IMG/VR virus record: IMGVR_UViG_3300021425_000027
Coordinates: 1-64,000 of that record
Source: a virus
Strand: one strand, 5' to 3'
Length of the DNA stretch: 64,000 nucleotides
Positions 16,001-24,107 of the stretch are shown here, one piece after another. The notes beneath the pieces were generated by a model. The model did no database searches, was not told the DNA's origin, and saw nothing but the letters and a program-made list of their open reading frames with translations. Position numbers and translations under genes: made by a program. Position 1 is the stretch's first letter. Each line of letters starts with the position of its first letter.

Positions 16001-16008
16001 TATATAAA
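16001..16008 (+). promoter_or_regulatory. Late-type promoter motif GAATATATAAA
   Basis: TATATAAA, preceded by GAA, lies 22 bases before the Hc1-like gene. The same extended motif is found before virion genes (35265, 51622, 59831), suggesting the Hc1-like protein is made late. Confidence 0.5.
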
Positions 16009-16030
16009 AAAACAATAAAAATTAACTATT

Positions 16031-16207
16031 ATGGAAAAATTCGAAGAAATCAAAGCTCTCATGGAAGCAGTAGGAGAAGACGTTGAAAAATTCTACGTCA
16101 AAGGAAATAAAGCAGCTGCTGTTAGAATTCGTAAGTCTATGCAAGAAGTAAAAAATCTTGCACAAGAACTAAGATTACATGTTCAAGAGACTAAGAATAA
16201 TATGTAA
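16031..16207 (+). CDS. Histone H1-like Hc1-type protein
   Basis: 58 residues, not obvious in a length-filtered gene list. The sequence MEKFEEIKALMEAV, then EKFYVKGNKAAAVRIRKSMQE and LAQELRLHVQETKN, matches from memory the short Hc1-like proteins of Bacteroidota, which contain the conserved KGNKAAGTRxRK segment. The family is related to chlamydial Hc1 and is thought to bind and condense DNA. It has its own late-type promoter motif and terminator, so it is a single-gene unit. A role in packaging or in compacting host DNA is inference. Confidence 0.75.
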   Translation: MEKFEEIKALMEAVGEDVEKFYVKGNKAAAVRIRKSMQEVKNLAQELRLHVQETKNNM

Positions 16208-16232
16208 AAATACCACACGTCCCAGACACCTT

Positions 16233-16268
16233 AAAAGGGCTACTATTTTAAATAGTGGTCCTTTTTTG
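16233..16268 (+). terminator. Rho-independent terminator
   Basis: 15-bp near-perfect stem (AAAAGGGCTACTATT with AATAGTGGTCC and the T-run, G-U pairs included), 3-nt loop, then T-run. Ends the Hc1-like unit. Confidence 0.9.
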
Positions 16269-16288
16269 TTTTTAAAAGTCCTATTTAC

Positions 16289-16318
16289 TTGAAACCTTTT
16301 TAAAAACTTCTATATAAT
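16289..16318 (+). promoter_or_regulatory. Candidate sigma-70-type promoter (TTGAAA-N18-TATAAT)
   Basis: TTGAAA at 16289-16294 and TATAAT at 16313-16318, 18 bases apart, inside TATATAATAATAAA. It lies between the terminator and the HAD gene. The same TATAATAATA string precedes the clamp (24081), uvsX (28151) and, in variant form, the late sigma factor (37322), but without a clear -35 box. Confidence 0.5.
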
Positions 16319-16338
16319 AATAAATCAGTTTGGTTTAT

Positions 16339-16890
16339 ATGGAAAGGTGCTTAATATTAGATTTTGATGATACATTAGTTTCTACTATAGATACTCATGC
16401 AGATTCTTGGAGGCGAGCATTGGAAAGAGTCTTAAATAGAGAAATTCCAATAGAAACTATTATGTCCGATATTAACTATGGAATGGATGTTCTATTGCAA
16501 AAATATCAATTATCCGAAAGGGAATCTCAATTGGCTCAGAAATATAAAAGACAAATTTTTTCCAAGAACCTTCATAAAACAAATGTTAATCAATTACTCC
16601 TATGGATAATTGAAAACTCAAAATTTGAAAAGGTTATAATTGCATCTAATTCATCTAGAGAAAATGTGGATAGAATTATGACTTATCATAACATTAGCCC
16701 AAATCTATTTGATCTTATTGTAACCAGAGATGATGTTAAAAATAAGAAGCCTCATTCTGATATGGCAGATCTTATCTATAAAACATTTCCTGAATATACC
16801 TCTACTGATTTTCTTATGGTTGGTGATTCTGAAGTAGATTCAACATTCGCACTTAAAAATAATATGAAATGCATTCTGGTAAAGTTTTAA
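16339..16890 (+). CDS. HAD-superfamily hydrolase
   Basis: 183 residues from ATG 16339. Motif I is LILDFDDTLVST (Asp nucleophile plus Asp), followed by a helical cap, motif II Ser/Asn in IIASNSSRENV, Lys in NKKPHSD and motif IV GDSEVD. The helical cap makes it look like the phosphoglucomutase/phosphatase branch and not the capless KdsC type. It overlaps a kinase-like gene by 22 bases. Probably dephosphorylates or isomerises a sugar phosphate or related small molecule. Substrate unknown. Confidence 0.85.
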   Translation: MERCLILDFDDTLVSTIDTHADSWRRALERVLNREIPIETIMSDINYGMDVLLQKYQLSERESQLAQKYKRQIFSKNLHKTNVNQLLLWIIENSKFEKVIIASNSSRENVDRIMTYHNISPNLFDLIVTRDDVKNKKPHSDMADLIYKTFPEYTSTDFLMVGDSEVDSTFALKNNMKCILVKF

Positions 16891-17615
16891 TAGGAAATAG
16901 TGGAGATCGTGTTTACCTTCATGATGATAAAGTAGTTAAGGAGGCTGGTGTTTATCCTATTAAATTTAAACAGCAAATGGATTGGTTAACAAATTGTACT
17001 CATCCGAACTTTATTAAGATAAGACCTTTATCTGATACTTCATTTGAAATGGACAAGTACCCAACATGGTATGATAAAATTTGCAGTCAGCCTTTAATTA
17101 AGTCAATTGATCAATTAGATAAACTGATTCATATTGTAAATGACTTTGATGGTTATGGTGCTGATGTTGATACGAGATCCTATTTAGATAAATTGGAAGG
17201 AAGAACAGGCTATAAGTATGATGGTAAATTTGATGCAGTTTCAAAGTGGGGATTTGTTCACGGTGATCTTACTGTAAGTAACATCTTATATGATAAAGAT
17301 TTCGTATTTATTGATCCTAGAGGAACAGAGGAACAGAATTACTATGATCATGGTAAACTGATGCAATCATTTACTATGAAATATGAGTCCCATATATACA
17401 ATGAGAGGAATCGTAAATACATTAAGTTTTGTAGAGAAGCCGAAAAGATTATGTATGAATGGTATGATGAATATCAACTTAAGTTCTTTTTGGCTGTTCA
17501 CTTACTAGGAGCGGTTCCATTTTTTGAACTAAATGAAAGATATGAATTGGCAGGTATGTTCCTTAAGAAAGGCCACGAGCTATTTGATGAATTAGAAATT
17601 AAGTATACGAAATGA
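16869..17615 (+). CDS. Aminoglycoside phosphotransferase/choline-kinase-like small-molecule kinase
   Basis: 248 residues. The kinase core motif GFVHGDLTVSNILYD near residue 135 supplies the catalytic Asp and Asn, and FIDPRG the metal-binding Asp of the APH/choline kinase fold. The N-lobe is short (VVKEAG with the ATP-binding Lys). It lies between the HAD enzyme and an FkbM methyltransferase and overlaps the latter by four bases. In capsule clusters such kinases phosphorylate choline, sugars or amino alcohols before activation by a nucleotidyltransferase such as the one at 18262. Confidence 0.75.
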   Translation: MHSGKVLIGNSGDRVYLHDDKVVKEAGVYPIKFKQQMDWLTNCTHPNFIKIRPLSDTSFEMDKYPTWYDKICSQPLIKSIDQLDKLIHIVNDFDGYGADVDTRSYLDKLEGRTGYKYDGKFDAVSKWGFVHGDLTVSNILYDKDFVFIDPRGTEEQNYYDHGKLMQSFTMKYESHIYNERNRKYIKFCREAEKIMYEWYDEYQLKFFLAVHLLGAVPFFELNERYELAGMFLKKGHELFDELEIKYTK

Positions 17616-18259
17616 AAAAAATAGAAAACTTTAGGTATCATTACTCAAACTGCGAGTCACAAGTTAAAGAAATTAGTTCTTTATTAGAAGGTAGTGATAT
17701 TTTAGATATAGGATCAAATGTAGGATTCTTTTCCGAGGCTGTTGTAAAAAATGTTAGGTATAAATCTATTCATTTATTTGAACCTAGTAAAGAGTATTAT
17801 AATTATAGTAAATCTAACGTTTCATTACAAAATTCTAAAAATATATTTTTTAATAATTACGGTTTAAGTAATACCAGTTCACAAAGTATATTGTATAAAT
17901 CCCCTACTGATAATATAGGCTGGAACACTTTCTATAAAAAAGATCCAAACCAAAAAGAAGAGTTTTTTAGCAAAATGATTAAAGAAACTTGTACACTTAA
18001 AAAATTAGATGATTATAAAATCAAAAATATTGACTTTATAAAAATTGATGTTGAGGGTTTAGAGCACAAGGTATTAGAAGGCGGATTAAAAATAATAAAG
18101 AAATTTAAACCTTATATTTTGGTTGAGGTAGGTTGGGGAACCTCTCACCCTGATTGGGAAGACTGTCTTAAAGTATACAATCAATTATTTGATATGGGAT
18201 ATGAGAGAGTAGATTTTAAATCATATACACAAGATATTTTATTTAAACCAAAAAGATAA
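17612..18259 (+). CDS. FkbM-family SAM-dependent methyltransferase
   Basis: 215 residues. Motif I is ILDIGSNVGFFSEAV near residue 31, the acidic strand IHLFEPSKEYY follows, and the FkbM signature IDFIKIDVEGLEHKVLEGG comes near residue 145. The family methylates hydroxyls, often on sugars. Four-base overlap with the kinase gene. Base composition is more A/T-rich than neighbours, as with the methyltransferase at 9132. Likely target: a glycan made by this island. Confidence 0.85.
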   Translation: MKKIENFRYHYSNCESQVKEISSLLEGSDILDIGSNVGFFSEAVVKNVRYKSIHLFEPSKEYYNYSKSNVSLQNSKNIFFNNYGLSNTSSQSILYKSPTDNIGWNTFYKKDPNQKEEFFSKMIKETCTLKKLDDYKIKNIDFIKIDVEGLEHKVLEGGLKIIKKFKPYILVEVGWGTSHPDWEDCLKVYNQLFDMGYERVDFKSYTQDILFKPKR

Positions 18260-18261
18260 AA

Positions 18262-18969
18262 ATGAGTAGAGTAAGAAAGGCAATTATTTTGGCGGCTGGT
18301 AAGTCAACAAGATATGGATCAAATAAACTTATAGATCCAATTTTAGGAAAATCAACAATTCAGTACTGCATTGAATTTTGTATTGAGAATGGAATAGAAG
18401 ATGCATATGTTACTATAAGCAAATCTGACTTCTTCTTTAAAAACAGAAATACAAAACTGTCTCATCCTATTATTGAAAGTTTATCTAAGTATAAGGAAAA
18501 GATAAACATTTATTATGAATTCCAAAAGGATGATGAGTATGGTCCCGGTGCTGCTATTAAAGCATGGGAAGGTAAATTCTATGAACCTTTCTTATGTCTC
18601 TTTGGTGATAATTACTACCAAGGTAATATTGGTTTAGAATACCATGATCCGAATAATACTGTTGTTACTTATAAAGATTATGAAACCAGAGCAAGAAATT
18701 TACAACTTGCTACTATCCTAGAAGATGTGGTTATTGAAAAACCTCATGGTGTAGTAAACGGAAGATACTTCTGTGGATATATGATATTTGCAAAAGAAGC
18801 ATTTGATAACTTAAGCAGTATTAAATTATCAAATAGAAATGAATACGAAATTACTCATCTTATAAACTCGATGGATAATTTAAAATTTGAAGAATTAGAT
18901 ATATGTTGGTACGATCTAACATATGAACAAGATAAACAGGTAATAGAAGACATTATTCAAAATTGTTAA
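18262..18969 (+). CDS. Nucleotidyltransferase (sugar-1-phosphate or similar)
   Basis: 235 residues. The N-terminus RKAIILAAGKSTRYGSNKL is the GxGxRxxxxxK-type nucleotide-binding loop of the GT-A-fold NTP transferases (RmlA, GlmU, LicC). FGDNYYQGN supplies the metal-binding Asp. It starts two bases after the previous stop. It would activate a phosphorylated sugar or alcohol with NTP to give an NDP derivative. The donor nucleotide and substrate cannot be read from sequence. It is not an obvious KdsB, which would be the expected partner of KdsA. Confidence 0.82.
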   Translation: MSRVRKAIILAAGKSTRYGSNKLIDPILGKSTIQYCIEFCIENGIEDAYVTISKSDFFFKNRNTKLSHPIIESLSKYKEKINIYYEFQKDDEYGPGAAIKAWEGKFYEPFLCLFGDNYYQGNIGLEYHDPNNTVVTYKDYETRARNLQLATILEDVVIEKPHGVVNGRYFCGYMIFAKEAFDNLSSIKLSNRNEYEITHLINSMDNLKFEELDICWYDLTYEQDKQVIEDIIQNC

Positions 18970-18970
18970 T

Positions 18971-20236
18971 ATGAAAGAGAATGTAAAAAAGATTGGCTTT
19001 TTTAAATTAGGTAAAGCCATTAAGTTTAATGAAAACAGTTGGAGCGCAATTGGTGGAGATTGTGAACCTAAGCAATTAATTTGTTCAATTGCAAATAGAA
19101 ATCCTAATATTGAATATTGGTTATTAAGCCCTAATGATTTAGGAAAGTTTAGAGCAAAACAAAAACCAAAAGTAAATTCTTTATTTGGTCCTCCGCAAAC
19201 GGATGAACCTACTGTGCCTAATAATATTAAGGAATTTCACTCTACTATGAAGGAGAGAAAATCAACCGAGGAGAGCGTTGAAATAATTAAAGGTTTAGAT
19301 TTAGATTACATTTTCTTTTACACTGGCCCTACTAGCACTGTAAACATCCCAGAGTATATTAATAAGAAAGATGGTACAGGGCAAGTTAAATCGTTAGACT
19401 TCTTTAAGTATTATGCAGCTCCAATTATCAAAGCAATGAATGAATTGGAAAAGAAAGTTCCTATTGTTGGATTACTTGTAGATAACCGATACATTCTTGC
19501 TTGTAAGGATTGGGGAATTAATAATAGACCTACATATTACTTAGCACAGAATACTTTTACTAAAGAAGAAGAATATTTTTGCAATCCTCCATTAAGGGAT
19601 ACTGCAAAGATAACTTCAACATATGAATATTCTGGCATTGAAACAGTATTCCTTTTGGATAAGAAAAGATATAACACCGATGAGTTGTTTGAAATGAAAA
19701 AAACAAATTCATTTATGATGTTACAGAACCAAGGAAAGGGATCAGGTGGTATGGATCGCTGGGATCCAGTAAAAGAATATATTGTTGATCAAAATATTGA
19801 AACTGATATCTATGGTAAATGGGATGATGAGATTAAAGAAAAATATCCTGATTGGTTTAAAGGTGAAACTAGAATTGAAACAATGACCGATGAACTTTTA
19901 AGTACTAAATATACCTTTTGCGTTCCTATTAAAGAAGGTATGGTCACTTCTAAATATGCAGAAATGCTACACTATGGTATAATACCTTTCTTACACCCGT
20001 CATACGATACTGACTTTAATGTGTTCCCTGAAGGTCACTTTATCAGATGTAAATCACCAGAAGATCTTAAAAATAAAATTGAATTCTTAAATGCAAACCC
20101 GGAGCATTATAAGAAATTATTTTACAACCTCCAAGAAAAGTATCTTAAAGATTCTTATTACACCGGAGAGCATGTAGATAACAAAATCTGGGAAGCCTAT
20201 GAACGTGTAACAAAAACTGAAACTATAAATGTATAA
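18971..20236 (+). CDS. Putative GT-B-type glycosyltransferase
   Basis: 421 residues. The N-terminal half is not familiar. The C-terminal half (VTSKYAEMLHYGIIPFLHPSYD, GHFIRCKSPEDLKNKIEFLN) has the look of a GT-B nucleotide-sugar binding domain, where a Glu near the 'YAEML' helix contacts the donor ribose. Membership of a phage-specific glycosyltransferase group is likely but not certain. It overlaps the epimerase by 8 bases. A T4-like role on DNA is possible but nothing shows it. Confidence 0.5.
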   Translation: MKENVKKIGFFKLGKAIKFNENSWSAIGGDCEPKQLICSIANRNPNIEYWLLSPNDLGKFRAKQKPKVNSLFGPPQTDEPTVPNNIKEFHSTMKERKSTEESVEIIKGLDLDYIFFYTGPTSTVNIPEYINKKDGTGQVKSLDFFKYYAAPIIKAMNELEKKVPIVGLLVDNRYILACKDWGINNRPTYYLAQNTFTKEEEYFCNPPLRDTAKITSTYEYSGIETVFLLDKKRYNTDELFEMKKTNSFMMLQNQGKGSGGMDRWDPVKEYIVDQNIETDIYGKWDDEIKEKYPDWFKGETRIETMTDELLSTKYTFCVPIKEGMVTSKYAEMLHYGIIPFLHPSYDTDFNVFPEGHFIRCKSPEDLKNKIEFLNANPEHYKKLFYNLQEKYLKDSYYTGEHVDNKIWEAYERVTKTETINV

Positions 20237-21251
20237 TTCTGAAACTAAAATCCTAGTCACTGGTGGAGCTGGGTTCGTTGGTACAAATTTTATCAATGAT
20301 TTATTAAATAGAGGTCATAATCCTAAATGTATTGCTGTTATTGACAATATGGAACACGGTACTTACATACCTAAGGTACATGATCAAATAGAAAATTTTC
20401 ATAAAGTAGATATTAGAAACCAATATGTAGAAAATATCATAGAAGAATTTAAACCTGATTATGTATATCATTTTGCAGGTTTAGTTTCAATTTATGACTG
20501 TAATGAAGATCCATATGAAGCAGTTGATAATAATATCTTAGGTAGCATTAATGTAATGAACGGTTGTGTAAAGGCTGAGGTAAAGAGAATCATCTTCAGT
20601 GAAACTTCTGCCGTTTATGAAAATGAAATTATGCCTGATGACGGATTTAATGAAACACAGTCGGATCCTACTACTGTATATTCTACGACTAAGGCATGTC
20701 TTGCATTATTAGCAGAATCTTACCAGAGGACTAAAGGATTAAATTATACTGCTTTAAGATATTTTAATGTAGCTGGTCCTTTACAAGACTATAATAGAAC
20801 TATCCCTCCAGTGTTCGCAGGATTTATTTTAAGAATTAAAGGTGGTCATAATCCTATTGTATTCGGTGACTATATGAAAGCCAGAGATTACATTGATGTA
20901 TCAGATGTTAATGCTTTCCATATTCTTTGTATGGAAAATGAAAATACTGCAAACCAAACATTTAACTTAGGTACAGGTAAGATGACCAACTTAATGGAAC
21001 TCAAAAATATGATAGGTGATATTATGGGTGTTGGTGAAGTACCATTTGATCACTATGATCCAATTGCAGGTGAAGCTTTAAATATCAGAGGAGATATCTC
21101 TAAAGCAAAATCTATGGGATGGGAGCCTAAGAAAGATATAAGAGATACCATCAAGGAAACTATTGTTTATCTTGAAAATGAAATAGCTGAAGGTACAATT
21201 GATCCTTTAACATTCATGGAAGATTTAGAAATTGAAAAAGTAAAAATCTAA
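20229..21251 (+). CDS. NAD-dependent sugar epimerase/dehydratase (GalE-like SDR)
   Basis: 340 residues, extended SDR fold. ILVTGGAGFVGTNF binds NAD, YHFAGLVSI follows, and the catalytic Ser and Tyr-x-x-x-Lys are seen in SETSAVY and YSTTKA. ARDYIDVSDV and NLGTGKMTNLMEL are typical of GalE/WbpP-type epimerases. It would epimerise or otherwise rework an NDP-sugar for the neighbouring glycosyltransferases. No transmembrane part. Last gene of a tightly packed run starting at 16339. Confidence 0.87.
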   Translation: MYNSETKILVTGGAGFVGTNFINDLLNRGHNPKCIAVIDNMEHGTYIPKVHDQIENFHKVDIRNQYVENIIEEFKPDYVYHFAGLVSIYDCNEDPYEAVDNNILGSINVMNGCVKAEVKRIIFSETSAVYENEIMPDDGFNETQSDPTTVYSTTKACLALLAESYQRTKGLNYTALRYFNVAGPLQDYNRTIPPVFAGFILRIKGGHNPIVFGDYMKARDYIDVSDVNAFHILCMENENTANQTFNLGTGKMTNLMELKNMIGDIMGVGEVPFDHYDPIAGEALNIRGDISKAKSMGWEPKKDIRDTIKETIVYLENEIAEGTIDPLTFMEDLEIEKVKI

Positions 21252-21324
21252 TTAAATAACAGAATTTACAACAGGAGGTTATTCTGAGTTTAAAGAATCT
21301 TATTATAATAAAAAAACATAAATT

Positions 21325-22587
21325 ATGAGTAAAGAATTAAAATGGGGTACTATAATTCCACTGATTGGTGGTAGTGCTATAGGATGTAAAAAATCTGCAG
21401 GTAACGAGCCTGCATTTCATTTAAGTTATGATGCATTTGCTGCTAATGAAAGTCATATTGAAAAATATTGGCCAGATGTACCAATGTATCGCCTAGATCA
21501 TGAAGAGGTTGAAATACCTCAACAAACTTTTGATGGGGTTGATTATGTAAATTCAGTATGTCCCTGTGCTGGTCTTTCACAATTAAATTCTGCAAAAGGA
21601 ACTGCTGCATCAAGAGGTTCAGGTGCTACTCAAAATAAATGGATGTATGATTCGTCAGAATATATTTTGGAACATGTAAAACCTAAAGTTCTTTGGGGTG
21701 AAAATGCGCCAGGCCTTTTTACTAAAATGGGTGAAGGCGTAGTTAATAGACTAAGGGAAATTGGTGAAAAACATGGGTATAGTTTTTCTCTCATTAAAAC
21801 AAATACTGAATTACATGGAATACCTCAGCGGAGAATGAGAACGTTTTATTTCTTTTGGAATACTCCTACTGTACCAATGTTAAGTTGGAAATTTAGAGAG
21901 AAGAAAAAGCTTATTGATTACTTAAATGAAATTCCTGAAGATGCTACCCAACAGGATATGTTTATGGTTGAAGGAAAGGTCAGTGATCACTTTAAGCCTT
22001 ATGAATATGTTTTAGAAAAAGAAGGTATGACGCATGCTGAATTTGCAGCTGAATTTAAAAAAGGTACTATTGCACAATATTTGGAAAGTAATGATTTAAT
22101 TGATGATTGCATTAAATGGCTAGAAAAGAATTATCCTAAAACAGGATTTTCAAATAAAAAATCTACAAAGACTTTTATTGATATGTTAGAACACCAGAAA
22201 TATAAAACAAGCCAAGGTTTAGGTTATTGGGATGCTTCTCCACATTTCTTTCATGATTCTTTTTCTGCTCTTATAGGTAGAAATATGTTTAATGGTGTTC
22301 ACCCCGTTGAAAACAGATATCTAAATGTAAGAGAAATGTTACACTTAATGGGATTACCTTTAGATTTTGAAATTGAATCTTCTCGCCAAGTTAATCACAT
22401 TGCGCAAAATGTACCTGTTACAACTGCTATGGATATGGCAGACGAAGTAAAGAAATTTTGTAATGGTGAAGCTAAGATGACAAATTACACATTCTTAAAG
22501 CAAGATAATACTAATCATAAAGTAATTCAAGCCGAGGAGATTGGAGCAGAACCTAAGAAAAAATACAAAGTAAAAAGTATAATTTAA
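21325..22587 (+). CDS. DNA (cytosine-5) methyltransferase
   Basis: 420 residues. Motif IV is SVCPCAGLSQLN near residue 79, with the catalytic Cys after Pro. ENAPGL (motif VI), LHGIPQRRMRTFYF (motif VIII) and a C-terminal RYLNVREMLHLMGLP (motif IX/X region) complete the family pattern. Motif I is unusual (IPLIGGSAIGCKKSAG instead of DLFAGIGG). It would protect phage DNA from restriction or mark it. Target site unknown; no cognate nuclease is seen. The 73-base upstream gap holds a TATTATAATAAAA promoter-like box. Confidence 0.85.
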   Translation: MSKELKWGTIIPLIGGSAIGCKKSAGNEPAFHLSYDAFAANESHIEKYWPDVPMYRLDHEEVEIPQQTFDGVDYVNSVCPCAGLSQLNSAKGTAASRGSGATQNKWMYDSSEYILEHVKPKVLWGENAPGLFTKMGEGVVNRLREIGEKHGYSFSLIKTNTELHGIPQRRMRTFYFFWNTPTVPMLSWKFREKKKLIDYLNEIPEDATQQDMFMVEGKVSDHFKPYEYVLEKEGMTHAEFAAEFKKGTIAQYLESNDLIDDCIKWLEKNYPKTGFSNKKSTKTFIDMLEHQKYKTSQGLGYWDASPHFFHDSFSALIGRNMFNGVHPVENRYLNVREMLHLMGLPLDFEIESSRQVNHIAQNVPVTTAMDMADEVKKFCNGEAKMTNYTFLKQDNTNHKVIQAEEIGAEPKKKYKVKSII

Positions 22588-22589
22588 TT

Positions 22590-23594
22590 ATGAAAGATAA
22601 TGCAGTTGCAATAGGAATATCAAGCCTAGAGTTTACTAATATCTTATGTAGTTATTATCCTAAAGGGATTAAAGAAAAATTTGACATTTATCTGTTTGTG
22701 GATGATACTAAAATAGACTTAGATAAACTTAAAAATATTTTTAATGAACATAATTTACAGATTTTTAAAGATGCTAAAATAATTATCTTAAATGATCTTT
22801 ATCAATATTACATAAAGAAACATGGTTATGAAGGGCTTTCTAAAGAGTTTTTATTAAAGCATGGTTGTTTGTTTAAGATCTTAATGCCAATTTATCTTAA
22901 AGAAAAATTTGGAGTTAAAAGAACATATGTTTCAGATGACGACGTGTTTATTCTAAATGACTTAAGTTATATGTGGGATGAGTATAAAGAATTTGGAATA
23001 AAGAAGGAAAATTTATTTTACATTAGAAATAAAAATAAGTATGATGTAATGAATGCCTTTAATGAAATTTTTGAATCTGATTTTACTTTAGATCAAATGA
23101 ATAGTCTTTCTATAAATGCAGGTAATATTATTTATGCAGAAGATCCTAAACTAGAGTATTATTTTGAAAGGTTTGTAAAACACCCGTTTATACATCATAT
23201 GTTTTTTGATTTTAGCGGGTACACAAGCTGGACAGTAGAACAGAGATTCCACCATTTTAATATGCATAGGTATTTATCAGAGGGTAGGGAAGTTAAATTT
23301 TTACAGAGTAAAGATTTAAGATTAATGCAAAATCTTGATAAAGATATGAAAGCAGGCACCCCACCTGAAAAATATCTTAAGGTAGTTATGCCTTCTATAA
23401 TTCATTATGCAATAGGTACAAAAAAGCCTTTATGGCTTAGAGATTTTTTGCCTGGTTTAAAATGGAGGTTTGGGTTTACATACAAACCTAAATATGAATT
23501 AAAAGATATCTTATATAATAAATCATGGTTTCCTCCATCATTTAAGAGCGTACAGAAAAAAGGAAAAGAATATTCAATAAAATCAGTATTTTAA
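22590..23594 (+). CDS. GT-A-type glycosyltransferase (GT8-like)
   Basis: 334 residues. VKRTYVSDDDVFILNDLSYMW near residue 110 has a DxD motif in the GT8-type context, and SINAGNIIYAEDP resembles the 'FNSGV' acceptor-side strand of that group. The N-terminus (VAIGISSLEFTNIL) is a typical GT-A first strand. It starts two bases after the methyltransferase and one base before cyclophilin, so all three are co-transcribed. Donor and acceptor unknown. Confidence 0.65.
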   Translation: MKDNAVAIGISSLEFTNILCSYYPKGIKEKFDIYLFVDDTKIDLDKLKNIFNEHNLQIFKDAKIIILNDLYQYYIKKHGYEGLSKEFLLKHGCLFKILMPIYLKEKFGVKRTYVSDDDVFILNDLSYMWDEYKEFGIKKENLFYIRNKNKYDVMNAFNEIFESDFTLDQMNSLSINAGNIIYAEDPKLEYYFERFVKHPFIHHMFFDFSGYTSWTVEQRFHHFNMHRYLSEGREVKFLQSKDLRLMQNLDKDMKAGTPPEKYLKVVMPSIIHYAIGTKKPLWLRDFLPGLKWRFGFTYKPKYELKDILYNKSWFPPSFKSVQKKGKEYSIKSVF

Positions 23595-23595
23595 A

Positions 23596-24066
23596 ATGAA
23601 GACATTAAAAACAATTACAACAGCAACATTTAAGATGGATGTCGGTGACATCACATTCAGACTGTTTGACGAAACGCCAATACAAACCACAACCTTTATT
23701 ATGCATGCAAAATCCGGTAACTTTAAAGGGATGGACTTTTTTAGAGTAGAGCCTGGTTTTATTATACAATCTGGTCCTAAGGAAGGTACAGCAGGTGGCT
23801 CTATGTGGGATGAAATTGAGCCCCCTAGGAGAATTAAAGATAACAACACACATTTCTTTGGTATATTAAGTGCGGCTAATGCAGGTAGTCCAAATTCTTC
23901 TATAGGTGGATATTTTATATGCGTAGGTGGGAGACACAATGTTAGCTTTTTGGATAAAAAATATACATCGTTTGGTCACATTATGAGTGGGTGGGAGTAT
24001 ATAGAAAAAATAGAAAAGGGTGATATTGTTAATGATGTCATTATTAATACATATACATTAAACTAA
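23596..24066 (+). CDS. Cyclophilin-type peptidyl-prolyl isomerase
   Basis: 156 residues. The core motif FKGMDFFRVEPGFIIQSGP gives the catalytic Arg region, and HFFGILSAANAGSPNSSIGGYFICVGG aligns with the GxLSMANxGPxTNGSQFFI segment of cyclophilins. The usual Gln and Phe are partly replaced (GGYFICV). It would speed proline isomerisation during folding of phage proteins or act as a chaperone. Phage cyclophilins are uncommon. It sits just upstream of the sliding clamp. Confidence 0.85.
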   Translation: MKTLKTITTATFKMDVGDITFRLFDETPIQTTTFIMHAKSGNFKGMDFFRVEPGFIIQSGPKEGTAGGSMWDEIEPPRRIKDNNTHFFGILSAANAGSPNSSIGGYFICVGGRHNVSFLDKKYTSFGHIMSGWEYIEKIEKGDIVNDVIINTYTLN

Positions 24067-24080
24067 GTAACTAATATCAA

Positions 24081-24090
24081 TATAATAATA
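24081..24090 (+). promoter_or_regulatory. Promoter-like box TATAATAATA before sliding clamp
   Basis: Lies 18 bases before the clamp start in a 41-base gap. Shared with the boxes at 16311 and 28149, all before non-structural genes. No convincing -35 element. Confidence 0.4.
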
Positions 24091-24107
24091 AACAAATTAA
24101 TTTCACA

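Noticed and set aside
16339-16890. HAD enzyme as KdsC
   Set aside because: KdsC is a capless HAD; this protein has a helical cap between motifs I and II and no KdsC-like sequence.
21271-21279. AGGAGG as a Shine-Dalgarno sequence
   Set aside because: It is about 50 bases before the nearest start codon, and no gene here uses such a site.
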